A DNA stretch of 9,241 nucleotides from Flavobacteriales bacterium (GTDB lineage Bacteria; Bacteroidota; Bacteroidia; Flavobacteriales_D; Cryomorphaceae), in NCBI GenBank assembly GCA_020200995.1, contig JAIVHQ010000034.1, positions 1-9,241 of the forward strand, given 5' to 3'. Under the pieces are notes generated by a model. The model saw only the letters and a list, made by a program, of their open reading frames with translations, was not told where the DNA came from and searched no databases. This document shows, piece by piece, positions 1 through 7,357 of the stretch; the stretch's first letter is position 1, and each line of letters starts with the position of its first letter. A program made the position numbers and the translations under genes.

Positions 1-987
1 GTTGCCGTTTCGGACATCACGGATGCCAATTGCAACGTTTCCTCCGATGGAGCTGCGGCCCTTGAACTGACCGGAGGCACTGCGCCTTACCAGGTGACCT
101 GGATGGGCCCCGATGGCTTTGCGGCTGAGGGAAATTCTCAAGAAAACCTGAGCCCGGGAGCTTACGAAATTTCAGTTATCGACGAGAACGGTTGCGAAGC
201 TGAGACCGACTTTGAGATTGACTTTATTCTCGAGCTCAACGCAGATGCGGGTGGCGACCTGACGGTTTGTTTTTCCGATATGCCCGCAGTACTTTCAGGC
301 CTTGCCGAAGGAGGCGATGAGGTGTGGTGGACCACGATCGACGGCGACACCTTGTCAAACACCAGCGAGGCATTGTTCAGCGCAAACCCGGGAGTGTATC
401 AGTTGATTTTTGCAACGGGCAACGGGATTTGTCAAGCGATCGATACCCTTGCATTGGAAATACTGCAAGGCCCCGAAGCTGACGCAGGCCCCGATCTTGA
501 GGTTTTTGCTGAAGAAGTTTTCACCCTCGGCGGAAGCCCCGTTTCACCCACAGCTGTGAGCTATGAATGGACGCCGATAGCCGGTGGTAGTTTTGATGGC
601 GGGGCGGAGAATCCGCGAGGCTTCCTGACGGAGACCACCATTTTCACTGTCGTAGTTACTGATGCCGAAGGTTGCACAGCCTCGGACTCGGTGCTTGTAA
701 CGGTACTTCCATCGGTTGAAATCAGCTCCGGATTTACCCCAAACAACGACGGGGTTAACGACCGCTGGATCATTGATAATATCGAACTGTTTCCCGAAAG
801 TCTCGTAAGCATCTTCAACCGATGGGGGCAACTTCTTTACCGGCAGCGTTCCTATAACATGGGCAACGCGTGGGACGGAACTTATGAGGGCAGTGCCCTG
901 CCGATTGGAACTTATTATTACACCATTGAATTGAACGACCCAAGGTTCCCCGAACCGTTTACAGGCCCGATAACAATCTACCGCTGA
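1..987 (+). CDS. SprB-repeat surface protein with type B T9SS C-terminal domain (5' partial)
   Basis: The frame is open from base 1 to TGA 985-987, giving 328 visible residues; the true start lies upstream. Visible residues 1-74 resemble a SprB repeat: a GGTAPY motif near 26-31, then LSPGAYEISVIDENGC. Two Ig/PKD-like beta modules follow (about 75-125 and 128-238), the second with the usual ADAGPD opening and a late VVVTDAEGC strand. The end (about 240-328) is a gliding-motility-associated C-terminal domain (CHU_C/TIGR04131 type): FTPNNDGVND at 245-254, FNRWG at 272-276, then PIGTYYY. In known systems this domain directs export across the outer membrane by T9SS and surface attachment. I infer a large adhesin, possibly for gliding or attachment; the ligand cannot be told. 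It is followed, with a 1-base overlap, by a PorP/SprF-type gene, its likely secretion partner. Confidence 0.9.
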   Translation, partial: VAVSDITDANCNVSSDGAAALELTGGTAPYQVTWMGPDGFAAEGNSQENLSPGAYEISVIDENGCEAETDFEIDFILELNADAGGDLTVCFSDMPAVLSGLAEGGDEVWWTTIDGDTLSNTSEALFSANPGVYQLIFATGNGICQAIDTLALEILQGPEADAGPDLEVFAEEVFTLGGSPVSPTAVSYEWTPIAGGSFDGGAENPRGFLTETTIFTVVVTDAEGCTASDSVLVTVLPSVEISSGFTPNNDGVNDRWIIDNIELFPESLVSIFNRWGQLLYRQRSYNMGNAWDGTYEGSALPIGTYYYTIELNDPRFPEPFTGPITIYR

Positions 988-1100
988 TGTCACGGATACT
1001 CACATATTTGTTTTTGGTAGCGGCCCTTGGGGCCGGCACCCTGGCGAAGGCACTTCAATGCCATGGCCATTCACCGCACGCAGTGGTCGGGAATCAATGA
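987..1100 (+). pseudogene. Orphaned signal-peptide start of a frame-disrupted PorP/SprF gene
   Basis: ATG 987-989 overlaps the preceding TGA by one base (TGATG), a typical coupled start. It opens a frame encoding MSRILTYLFLVAALGAGTLAKA, a clear Sec signal peptide with an AxA cleavage site near residue 22. The frame then turns into unrelated sequence and stops at TGA 1098-1100 after 37 codons. The PorP/SprF body continues in another frame to 1824. That second frame is closed by TAG at 1018-1020, so the frame switch must lie between about 1021 and 1098. I read this as the true N-terminus of the next entry, cut off by an indel. Whether the lesion is real or an assembly error cannot be decided here. 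Confidence 0.65.
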
Positions 1101-1824
1101 TGCACCGCGCACCTATATGATGGGGCTTCATGCGCCATCTGCTTCCGGCAAAATGGGATTTGGCGGAACGCTGTACACCGATGCCGTGGGCCCTACCCGC
1201 CGCGCAGGGGTGCAGGGTAATTACGCCTACCACCTGCAGGTTACTGAAAACTCGAAGCTATCGCTTGGATTGGCTTTTGGGTTTACTCAGTTTTCAATAG
1301 ATGGTTCTCAAATTACGCTGCGCGAGCAGGGCGATCGGGCAGCATTGCCCGGGATGCAGGCAGAGCTCAAACCTGACGGTGCCTTTGGGGCGCTGTGGTA
1401 CAGTGAGAAATGGTTTGTGGGCCTTTCGGCAAATCAGATTTTCAACAACCGCCTCGATTTCTTTCCGGGTGATACCGACGGCCGGATGTCAGTGCACTAT
1501 TTCCTGACAGGGGGCTACAGGTTCGACATCAATGAAGAATTTGCGGTGGAACCTTCTGCGCTTATAAAGTATGTTTCTCCGGTGCCTCCCCAAGCCGATC
1601 TCTCGGTTCGATTTATCTATAAAGGAAACCTTTGGCTCGGAGGCTCGTATCGAACGGATGACGCCGCAACTGTTTATGCCGGCTATAGCATTATGGAATA
1701 TCTGACTTTGGGCTACGCATACGATATATCGACATCTGCCATTCGCCAGTATGCTGAAGGTACCCATGAGGTCTTTCTTGCGGTCCGTTTTGGAACGGCA
1801 GGAGCAACCGAACCTGCCGATTAA
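1063..1824 (+). CDS. PorP/SprF family outer-membrane protein, N-terminally disrupted
   Basis: The body of a PorP/SprF (TIGR03519-type) barrel. AIHRTQWSG, then NDAPRTYMMGLHAP, match the family pattern R-x-QW-x-G...aP-x-t, and the end (GYAYDIST...GTHEVFLAVRF) matches the usual C-terminus. Homology begins near 1051 in this frame. ATG 1063 is only a nominal start (253 residues); TTG 1027 would add meaningless residues. The normal first part (signal peptide, then a segment like LNPAYAG) is absent from this frame; the signal peptide lies at 987-1052 in another frame. Compared with the intact paralogue at 5513-6460, about 26 residues are missing before the QW motif. Family members are signal-peptide-bearing outer-membrane proteins needed for secretion or attachment of type B T9SS cargo. 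Without an N-terminus this copy should not be exported, unless the lesion is a sequencing error. Confidence 0.75.
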   Translation: MAIHRTQWSGINDAPRTYMMGLHAPSASGKMGFGGTLYTDAVGPTRRAGVQGNYAYHLQVTENSKLSLGLAFGFTQFSIDGSQITLREQGDRAALPGMQAELKPDGAFGALWYSEKWFVGLSANQIFNNRLDFFPGDTDGRMSVHYFLTGGYRFDINEEFAVEPSALIKYVSPVPPQADLSVRFIYKGNLWLGGSYRTDDAATVYAGYSIMEYLTLGYAYDISTSAIRQYAEGTHEVFLAVRFGTAGATEPAD

Positions 1825-1861
1825 CCACAGACCGCTGCATTACTTGAACAACCCTCCCCTA

Positions 1862-4800
1862 ATGAAAAGCATCAAATTATTAATATCGGTTATTGTTGTT
1901 CTCACTTCTTTCGAAGTGAGTGCCCAGCTCGATACCAAACATTGGTTGCCGCCCTATTTCGCTAAACCGGGGCCGGGAACGGGAAATCAGAGTATAGAAG
2001 ATCACTTCGTAACACTGTCCACACCGGTCGAAGAGACGATACCCGTGGTTATCACCGATGGCTACGGACAGCTGATTGACATTGTGGAGATCTCACGCGA
2101 CAATCCTGCAGAATATTTATTGGGAACAGGAAATGCGAATTCATGGACATTCCCCCTCAATGTAATTCCCGAAGACAGCCTCAATATGCCCATCCGTTCT
2201 CAGGGATTGTACTTTGAGAGCTTTCAACCGTTCTTTGTGAACATGCGTCACAAGTGCGGTGCCCAGGGCACGTCGCTCACTTCCAAGGGACAGGTAGCTC
2301 TGGGGCAAAGATTCTACTCGGGCCACCTGTTTACCACCTATGCCAATGACAACATTTGGAATCTCCAGCGCCGCTCGCATTTCATTTCTGTGATGGCCAC
2401 AGAGGACAATACTACCGTGACCTTTGACATGATCAAAGAACCCATTAATCTGATCGGTTACGGAACGGGTGAGCCTGTGACAGTCACCCTCGACGCCCTC
2501 GAATCCTTTGTGGTCGGTGTCGACCATCAGTTTTTCGATAATGAGACCATCAACCGAACCAATGGAATCCGAATTACCTCTGACCGCGACATTGTTTGCA
2601 ACACGGGGTCATGGCTCTCGGGAGCTGATACGGGTCAGGACATAGGTTCTGATCAGCTGGTACCCGCCGAGAATACAGGGCAGGAATACATCCTGATCCG
2701 TGGCCTTGGAGACGAACGTACGGAGCGCCCAATGGTGGTGGCAACGGAAGACAATACCCTTGTTTTCCTCAATGAGGATACTGAGCCCACCGCGACACTC
2801 GACGAAGGCGAATATTACATTATTCCCGAATCAGAGTATACAGCCAACGGCAATCTATACGTGTCTACCACCGAAAAGACTTACATGTATCAAACCCTTT
2901 CGGGAAGCAGCTCCAACATCGGTCAAACGGTGGGTCTGAGCTTTATTCCTCCACTGAATTGTGTGGGAGCAAAAGTGGTCAATATTCCTTTTGTAAACAG
3001 TCTGGCAGCCGGCCCTGGCAACGGACGGATCAATATTATTACCAAAGCGGGATCAGAGGTATTTCTCAACGGGTCCGACACGCCTTTGGGCAATGCCCTT
3101 CCGGTGGACGGAATCGATGATTGGGTGACAATCGCCTTCACTCCGACCACCAATAATGTTCTTTTGGAGAGCGATTCAGTGATGAACGTTGCTTTGCTCA
3201 CCCGTGACGGCGTGGTAGGTACTGCGGGATATTTCAGCGGCTTTACCCTCGAGCCTGTCGTGGGCCTGAGTACTTCACAGCCGGGTACATTGCCGTGTAT
3301 TCCCGGCAATGCCTCATTGCAGGTGTTTGGTTTCGACGCTTACCAATGGTATTTCGAAGGTGAAGCCATCGAAGGAGCCACAGGACCCGCGCACATTCCC
3401 GAATTTGCAGGGGCCTATGTTGTAGAGGGCATCGATCTCGCCTGCGGGTTCAGGTTTCCTTCCAACCCTTTTCAGATTCCCTTTTGTCCATCCACCATTG
3501 GAGCGGCGAAAAACGAAGAGGCCGTCACTGAAACCGCTCCGGGCTCCAATATTTTTGATGTGCAATACCGACTTTACGTTGAGAATTTTTTGACCACCGT
3601 TGCAGCCAACATTCAAATAATTGAGAACATTGCGGGCGGACTGCCTGTGGGTGCCACCGTTGAACTCATTGAAGTGCCTTCATTGGCTTTCGGAGAATTG
3701 ACAGGTGATTTTAACCCCGATTTTAATGGCACCACCGATCGAAAAATACTCTCGGGCGAAGGTACTATGCCAGGTAGTTCGACGGTCGGAATCGACTTCG
3801 TGGTGCGTGTGAATATGAACAACGCGGTGCAGGACGGATATTTCAATCAAGTGACGATTACTACCGTCGAAGAGGGCCCGAATGACGGGGTTACCGGGCC
3901 GTTCAATGGTCAGGATTTTAGCCATGAAGGCACAGATGCCGATCCCAACAACTCCGGAGAACCCAACGAAGACGGCGCCAACGACCCTACGCGCACTTGC
4001 TTTTTCTCGAATGAGTTTGTGTATGAGGTACCGCTGAATTGCAATTCTGTTGAGGATTCTATTCCCGTCATCGTGGAAGGAATTTTTTCAGGAACTTTCT
4101 CAGCGACTCCCGAAGGACTTTCCATCAGCCCTGAAACAGGTTCTGTACTCCCGGCCACAAGTGCTCCCGGAACTTACACAGTCACCTACATTACTGAAGG
4201 GCGCTGTCCCAAAGAGACCACAGCTGAGATTGTAATTTTCGGACTTCCCGATACAGGTGAAGAGCCGGCGACTGCTGATATTTGCACTGATGAGGGGATT
4301 GTGGATCTAGGTGATTATCTCGTTGGGGCCGATCAGGGCGGCGGGTGGACTGATACCGACGGCGTTGAAGTCTCTTCAGATTTTGATGCAGGAACCCCCG
4401 GGTTCTTCACATTTATATATGTACTGGATATTCCCCCTTGCCCACCACAATCGCAAGCTTTAAACCTCAATGTGGTGCTTGAGCCCAATCCCGGCACTCC
4501 GGCAGCCGCTCTGGGAGCCTGTATTGCAGAAGGAGAAGTTGCGCTCTCCGATTTCCTTTCAGGGCAAGACCCTGATGGTACTTGGAGCGATGCAGAAGGC
4601 AACGCCATCGATGAAGTCTTCGAGCTCAACGAGGCGGGTGTTTTCCAATTTACTTATGAAGTGGAAAACGAGGTGTGCGGCCCGCGCGCAGTTACTTTCG
4701 ATCTTGAAATTGCGCCCCTTCCCGATGCGGGAATGGCCATGGATGTGCCCGATGAATGCATCGGTGCCGAAGTAGAGCTTACTGACTTCCTGGTGGGTGG

Positions 4801-5488
4801 AAGCCCCAATGGTACCTGGCTCGATCAATCGGGCAATAATTTAGAATCTACCTTGGTCACTCTGCAAAATGCAGGTGTTTTTCAATATTTCTATGTGGTG
4901 AGCAGTGAACCTTGCCCCGCAGACAGCGCCACAGTCGTAATTGATGCATCCATTGGCCCCGACCCCGGCACTTCTCCCGGCTCCATCAATGTCTGCGTAG
5001 CAGATCCACCGATTAATCTTAACACACTTCTCACAGGTGCTGATGAAGGTGGTGTGTGGACCGACGAAGCGGGCGTGGAGCAATCTTCCATCTTCTTGCC
5101 GGAAGTCTTCGGCGTTGTGACACGCACCTATACCGTGTCAAGCGAAGAGTGCGGAGAGGTGAGTACAACTTTGACCATCACCGTTACCGAATCCGATTGT
5201 CTCGATCCTTTATTGGTCATTCCGCAAGGATTTTCTCCCAACGGAGATGGTGTAGGCGATTTTTGGACAATTCAGGGTCTGCAAAACTACCCCGACCACG
5301 TGTTGAAAGTATTTAACAGGTGGGGAAGTGAGGTGTTTTCTGCACGTCCCTACAACAATGAATGGGGGGGCAAGGCCCAAAGCGGCATTAACGCAGGCTC
5401 ACAGCTTCCCGTCGGAACTTATTTTTACATCCTCGACCTGCGCAACGGCTCTGAGCCGCGCAAGGGCTACGTATACCTCCAACGATAA
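1862..5488 (+). CDS. Large secreted protein: IgGFc-binding-like region, DUF11-like region, four 79-aa repeats, type B T9SS C-terminal domain
   Basis: 1208 residues from ATG 1862. This start is preferred over the open frame reaching back to 1751 because it gives a clean signal peptide (MKSIKLLISVIVVLTSFEVSA, cut before Q22) and avoids overlap with the preceding gene. Residues about 125-460 resemble the IgGFc-binding N-terminal domain found in many Bacteroidota surface proteins, with two ATEDNT strands at 179 and 294. About 475-540 is Ig-like with a YQWYF strand. About 549-716 is DUF11-like, ending in an acidic Gly/Asn/Asp-rich stretch (690-707). About 717-800 is a single beta module, and 808 to about 1113 are four tandem repeats. 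Residues 1117-1208 form the gliding-motility C-terminal domain (FSPNGDG at 1124, NRWG at 1152), the T9SS export signal. I infer a cell-surface adhesin; the IgGFc label is a family name and does not show antibody binding. The PorP/SprF gene at 5513 is its likely partner. Confidence 0.92.
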   Translation: MKSIKLLISVIVVLTSFEVSAQLDTKHWLPPYFAKPGPGTGNQSIEDHFVTLSTPVEETIPVVITDGYGQLIDIVEISRDNPAEYLLGTGNANSWTFPLNVIPEDSLNMPIRSQGLYFESFQPFFVNMRHKCGAQGTSLTSKGQVALGQRFYSGHLFTTYANDNIWNLQRRSHFISVMATEDNTTVTFDMIKEPINLIGYGTGEPVTVTLDALESFVVGVDHQFFDNETINRTNGIRITSDRDIVCNTGSWLSGADTGQDIGSDQLVPAENTGQEYILIRGLGDERTERPMVVATEDNTLVFLNEDTEPTATLDEGEYYIIPESEYTANGNLYVSTTEKTYMYQTLSGSSSNIGQTVGLSFIPPLNCVGAKVVNIPFVNSLAAGPGNGRINIITKAGSEVFLNGSDTPLGNALPVDGIDDWVTIAFTPTTNNVLLESDSVMNVALLTRDGVVGTAGYFSGFTLEPVVGLSTSQPGTLPCIPGNASLQVFGFDAYQWYFEGEAIEGATGPAHIPEFAGAYVVEGIDLACGFRFPSNPFQIPFCPSTIGAAKNEEAVTETAPGSNIFDVQYRLYVENFLTTVAANIQIIENIAGGLPVGATVELIEVPSLAFGELTGDFNPDFNGTTDRKILSGEGTMPGSSTVGIDFVVRVNMNNAVQDGYFNQVTITTVEEGPNDGVTGPFNGQDFSHEGTDADPNNSGEPNEDGANDPTRTCFFSNEFVYEVPLNCNSVEDSIPVIVEGIFSGTFSATPEGLSISPETGSVLPATSAPGTYTVTYITEGRCPKETTAEIVIFGLPDTGEEPATADICTDEGIVDLGDYLVGADQGGGWTDTDGVEVSSDFDAGTPGFFTFIYVLDIPPCPPQSQALNLNVVLEPNPGTPAAALGACIAEGEVALSDFLSGQDPDGTWSDAEGNAIDEVFELNEAGVFQFTYEVENEVCGPRAVTFDLEIAPLPDAGMAMDVPDECIGAEVELTDFLVGGSPNGTWLDQSGNNLESTLVTLQNAGVFQYFYVVSSEPCPADSATVVIDASIGPDPGTSPGSINVCVADPPINLNTLLTGADEGGVWTDEAGVEQSSIFLPEVFGVVTRTYTVSSEECGEVSTTLTITVTESDCLDPLLVIPQGFSPNGDGVGDFWTIQGLQNYPDHVLKVFNRWGSEVFSARPYNNEWGGKAQSGINAGSQLPVGTYFYILDLRNGSEPRKGYVYLQR
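4283..5200 (+). repeat. Four in-frame 79-residue repeats, exact 237-base period
   Basis: Four protein repeats inside the large adhesin begin at cysteine codons 4283, 4520, 4757 and 4994, each exactly 237 bases apart. A second cysteine lies exactly 52 residues after the first in every unit (codons 4439, 4676, 4913, 5150). The shared pattern is C, then a Leu-x-x-(Phe/Leu/Tyr)-Leu strand, a Gly...GxW(T/S/L)D turn, and a Phe-rich strand ending shortly before the second Cys. Units are diverged in sequence while length is kept, so this is protein-level modular repetition, not a recent DNA duplication. A disulfide in each unit is my inference. Confidence 0.88.
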
Positions 5489-5512
5489 CGAACAACCTTA
5501 AACAACAGCAAG

Positions 5513-6460
5513 ATGAATTTTAAAAAAACCATCCGGCATTTTCTCCTTCTATTGGCAGTGGTCTCCGCCGGGGCCGCCTATGCGCAGCAGTCATCCCTGT
5601 ACACCATGTACATGTGGAATCAGCTAATACTCAATCCCGCCTATGCCGGTAGCAGAGATGCCGTCTCGGCTTCCTTGGTAAGCAGGCACCAATGGGTGGG
5701 CCTCGATGGGGCGCCTTCCACACAGGTGTTCAGCATTCACTCACCACTTCCCAACGACAATTTGGGCGTAGGTCTTACCATCGAAAATGACCGCATAGGT
5801 CCTACCAACAATACGGGCATTTGGGGCGATTTTTCCTACAATATTCAGGCAGGCGAAAAAGCCAAGCTCGCCTTCGGACTCAGGGCCGGAGTTGCCGTTT
5901 ATCAGGCGGATCTCCGCGGTGTCGAAAACATCGACCCCAATGACCAGGCTTTTACAACAAACGTCGAGAATCAAATGCTTCCCAACTTTGGTTTTGGAGC
6001 CTATTATCACGGTGAGCGAGGGTATATCGGCGTGGCAAGTCCAACCATATTAGAAAATGAGTTGAACTCCTTTAGCATTCAAAATACTACCCAGCGGGGT
6101 GTCGGAGAACGCCATTATTACTTCATGGCGGGCTACGTGCTCAACCTGAGTGCCGATAGCGGCGGGGTCATGTTTAAGCCCTCTACCGTAATTCGAGTGG
6201 TAAACGGTGCCCCTGTTTCGTTCGACCTTTCGGCTATGTTTCTTATTCAACAAAAGTTTTGGATTGGAGGTGCATACCGCTACATGGATTCTTTTGCGGG
6301 TATCCTGAGTATGAATATCACCGACCACTTGCAGGTGGGGTATGCATATGACTTCGGTACAAGCAGACTAAACAACTACCACAACGGCAGCCATGAAATC
6401 ATGGTATCCTACGACTTTTTCAAACCCGATATAAAAATCAGGAGCCCCAGGTACTTTTAG
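5513..6460 (+). CDS. PorP/SprF family type IX secretion-associated outer-membrane protein
   Basis: 315 residues. The start at ATG 5513 follows an A-rich leader and gives a signal peptide of 24 residues ending AYA before QQ. The mature protein opens with YTMYMWNQLILNPAYAGSRD, the hallmark N-terminus of PorP/SprF (TIGR03519), followed by SRHQWVG, DGAPSTQ and many beta strands, closing with GYAYDFGTS and GSHEIMVSYDF. Length and both ends fit the family. Members are outer-membrane proteins; Flavobacterium johnsoniae SprF is required for SprB to reach the cell surface, and paralogues often sit directly downstream of genes for type B cargo. Only 24 bases separate it from the 1208-residue adhesin gene, so it is probably co-transcribed with it and serves that protein. 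It is the last gene before a strong terminator. Confidence 0.93.
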   Translation: MNFKKTIRHFLLLLAVVSAGAAYAQQSSLYTMYMWNQLILNPAYAGSRDAVSASLVSRHQWVGLDGAPSTQVFSIHSPLPNDNLGVGLTIENDRIGPTNNTGIWGDFSYNIQAGEKAKLAFGLRAGVAVYQADLRGVENIDPNDQAFTTNVENQMLPNFGFGAYYHGERGYIGVASPTILENELNSFSIQNTTQRGVGERHYYFMAGYVLNLSADSGGVMFKPSTVIRVVNGAPVSFDLSAMFLIQQKFWIGGAYRYMDSFAGILSMNITDHLQVGYAYDFGTSRLNNYHNGSHEIMVSYDFFKPDIKIRSPRYF

Positions 6461-6481
6461 ACCGCACATCCTGCTGCGTTT

Positions 6482-6507
6482 AATGCCCCGCCTGCGGGGC
6501 ATTTTTT
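6482..6507 (+). terminator. Intrinsic terminator of the adhesin/PorP block
   Basis: A perfect 9-bp stem, AATGCCCCG (6482-6490) with CGGGGCATT (6495-6503), closed by the loop CCTG, runs into a T tract ending at 6507. It begins 22 bases after the PorP/SprF stop codon. The T tract fits transcription on the + strand; there is no equivalent tract for the other strand. Confidence 0.88.
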
Positions 6508-6561
6508 ATGACTTGTAGTTCGCACGTAACGACGGTCACAGAGACACGAGGCATAATTGAT

Positions 6562-6569
6562 TAATTTTG
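6562..6569 (+). promoter_or_regulatory. Probable Bacteroidota -7 promoter box upstream of the rhodanese gene
   Basis: TAATTTTG matches the Bacteroidota -7 consensus TAnnTTTG, lies after the terminator and is 16 bases upstream of ATG 6586. I see no convincing -33 TTG/TTTG element at the usual distance, and the implied leader would be very short, so this is tentative. Confidence 0.45.
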
Positions 6570-6585
6570 TCTAAAAACTTACGGT

Positions 6586-7074
6586 ATGTTCCACTCAATT
6601 CGTTTGTACACTTCGTTACTTTCGGCGGCATTTATTGCGTTTTCTTGTGCTCCTTCCGGAAATGATGCGGGCTCCAAAGCTGATGTGTCCGCAAATATCG
6701 CCCAATCACAGGACCAAACCGATCAAATCGGCTCGGTGAGATTGCTATCAGTAGATGAGTTTGAGTCGCTTCTAATAGAGGAAGGGGCGGATGTGCAACT
6801 TCTGGACGTACGCACTTCGCAAGAGTGCAGCGGCGGAGTAATCGCCGGTGCCTCACATGCCAATATCGGGAATAGGTCGGGTTTCGAGTCGGAAATTGTG
6901 CAGCTCGACAAGAAGCGCCCCGTACTGGTGTACTGCGCAACGGGCGGTCGCAGCAAGGTGGCCGCGGGGATACTCGCCGACCGAGGGTTCCGGCAAGTTT
7001 ACGACTTGCGCGGTGGCTACAACGCGTGGTCATCAGATAACAAAAAAACAATCACTCCAAATGGCGACTTTTAA
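6586..7074 (+). CDS. Rhodanese-domain lipoprotein
   Basis: 162 residues. The N-terminus has a short basic/hydrophobic stretch ending AFSC, so Cys21 is a likely lipidation site (signal peptidase II type). A low-complexity linker (22-50) follows, then a single rhodanese domain (about 51-150): LLDVRT at 72-77, the active-site loop YCATGGRS with catalytic Cys117, and a closing LRGGYNAW. Rhodanese domains carry a persulfide on this cysteine and transfer sulfane sulfur to thiol acceptors. The active-site Cys and the Arg of the loop are present, so it should be active. The lipobox suggests anchoring in the periplasm or outer membrane. Its 3' end overlaps the thioredoxin start by 14 bases, suggesting coupled translation. 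The physiological substrate is unknown. Confidence 0.9.
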   Translation: MFHSIRLYTSLLSAAFIAFSCAPSGNDAGSKADVSANIAQSQDQTDQIGSVRLLSVDEFESLLIEEGADVQLLDVRTSQECSGGVIAGASHANIGNRSGFESEIVQLDKKRPVLVYCATGGRSKVAAGILADRGFRQVYDLRGGYNAWSSDNKKTITPNGDF

Positions 7075-7357
7075 AGAAATTATTAATGGCCCCAAGCCTG
7101 TTCTCGTAGACTTTTTTGCAGAGTGGTGTGGGCCGTGCAAAACGATGGCACCTGTGTTGTCAGAATTGTCATCCGATCTAAAAGACCGCGCTGTCATTTT
7201 GAAAGTGGATGTCGATAAAAACCAAGCCGCTTCACGGGCCTTTAACGTGAGGGGCGTTCCAACCTTTGTTATTTTCAAGGACGGAAAAGAGGTGTGGCGA
7301 AAATCAGGAGCGCTTCCCAAGCAGATGCTCACGGCTGCCATCGAAGCGCAGCTCTAA
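7061..7357 (+). CDS. trxA: Thioredoxin
   Basis: 98 residues from ATG 7061, the start that gives the normal thioredoxin N-terminus; it lies inside the last codons of the rhodanese gene. The WCGPC redox motif has cysteines at 23 and 26. The cis-proline loop is GVPTF with Pro67, and the central strand VLVDFFAEW is standard. There is no signal peptide, so it is probably cytoplasmic and reduced by thioredoxin reductase. Length is slightly below the usual 105 or so residues of classical thioredoxins. The overlap with a rhodanese gene suggests linked thiol/sulfur chemistry. The symbol follows the family; Bacteroidota often have several thioredoxins and this need not be the main one. The stop codon overlaps that of the opposing deacetylase gene. 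Confidence 0.93.
   Translation: MATFKEIINGPKPVLVDFFAEWCGPCKTMAPVLSELSSDLKDRAVILKVDVDKNQAASRAFNVRGVPTFVIFKDGKEVWRKSGALPKQMLTAAIEAQL

Noticed and set aside
544..993. Antisense open frame of 149 codons opposite the first adhesin
   Set aside because: No recognisable family or signal; it mirrors a strongly supported coding region. The same holds for other antisense frames, such as 2141-2527 and 2923-3309 on the minus strand and 7929-8393 on the plus strand.
1027..1062. TTG 1027 as the start of the first PorP/SprF gene
   Set aside because: It gives an N-terminus without a signal peptide or family similarity, and it lies within the sequence that encodes the signal peptide in the other frame.
1751..1861. 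N-terminal extension of the large adhesin to 1751
   Set aside because: The extra 37 residues overlap the preceding gene and would bury the clear signal peptide that starts at ATG 1862.
3929..3982. Acidic Asp/Asn/Gly-rich stretch as an EF-hand or RTX calcium site
   Set aside because: It lacks the regular spacing of either motif and is better explained as the usual acidic tail of DUF11-like modules in Bacteroidota surface proteins.
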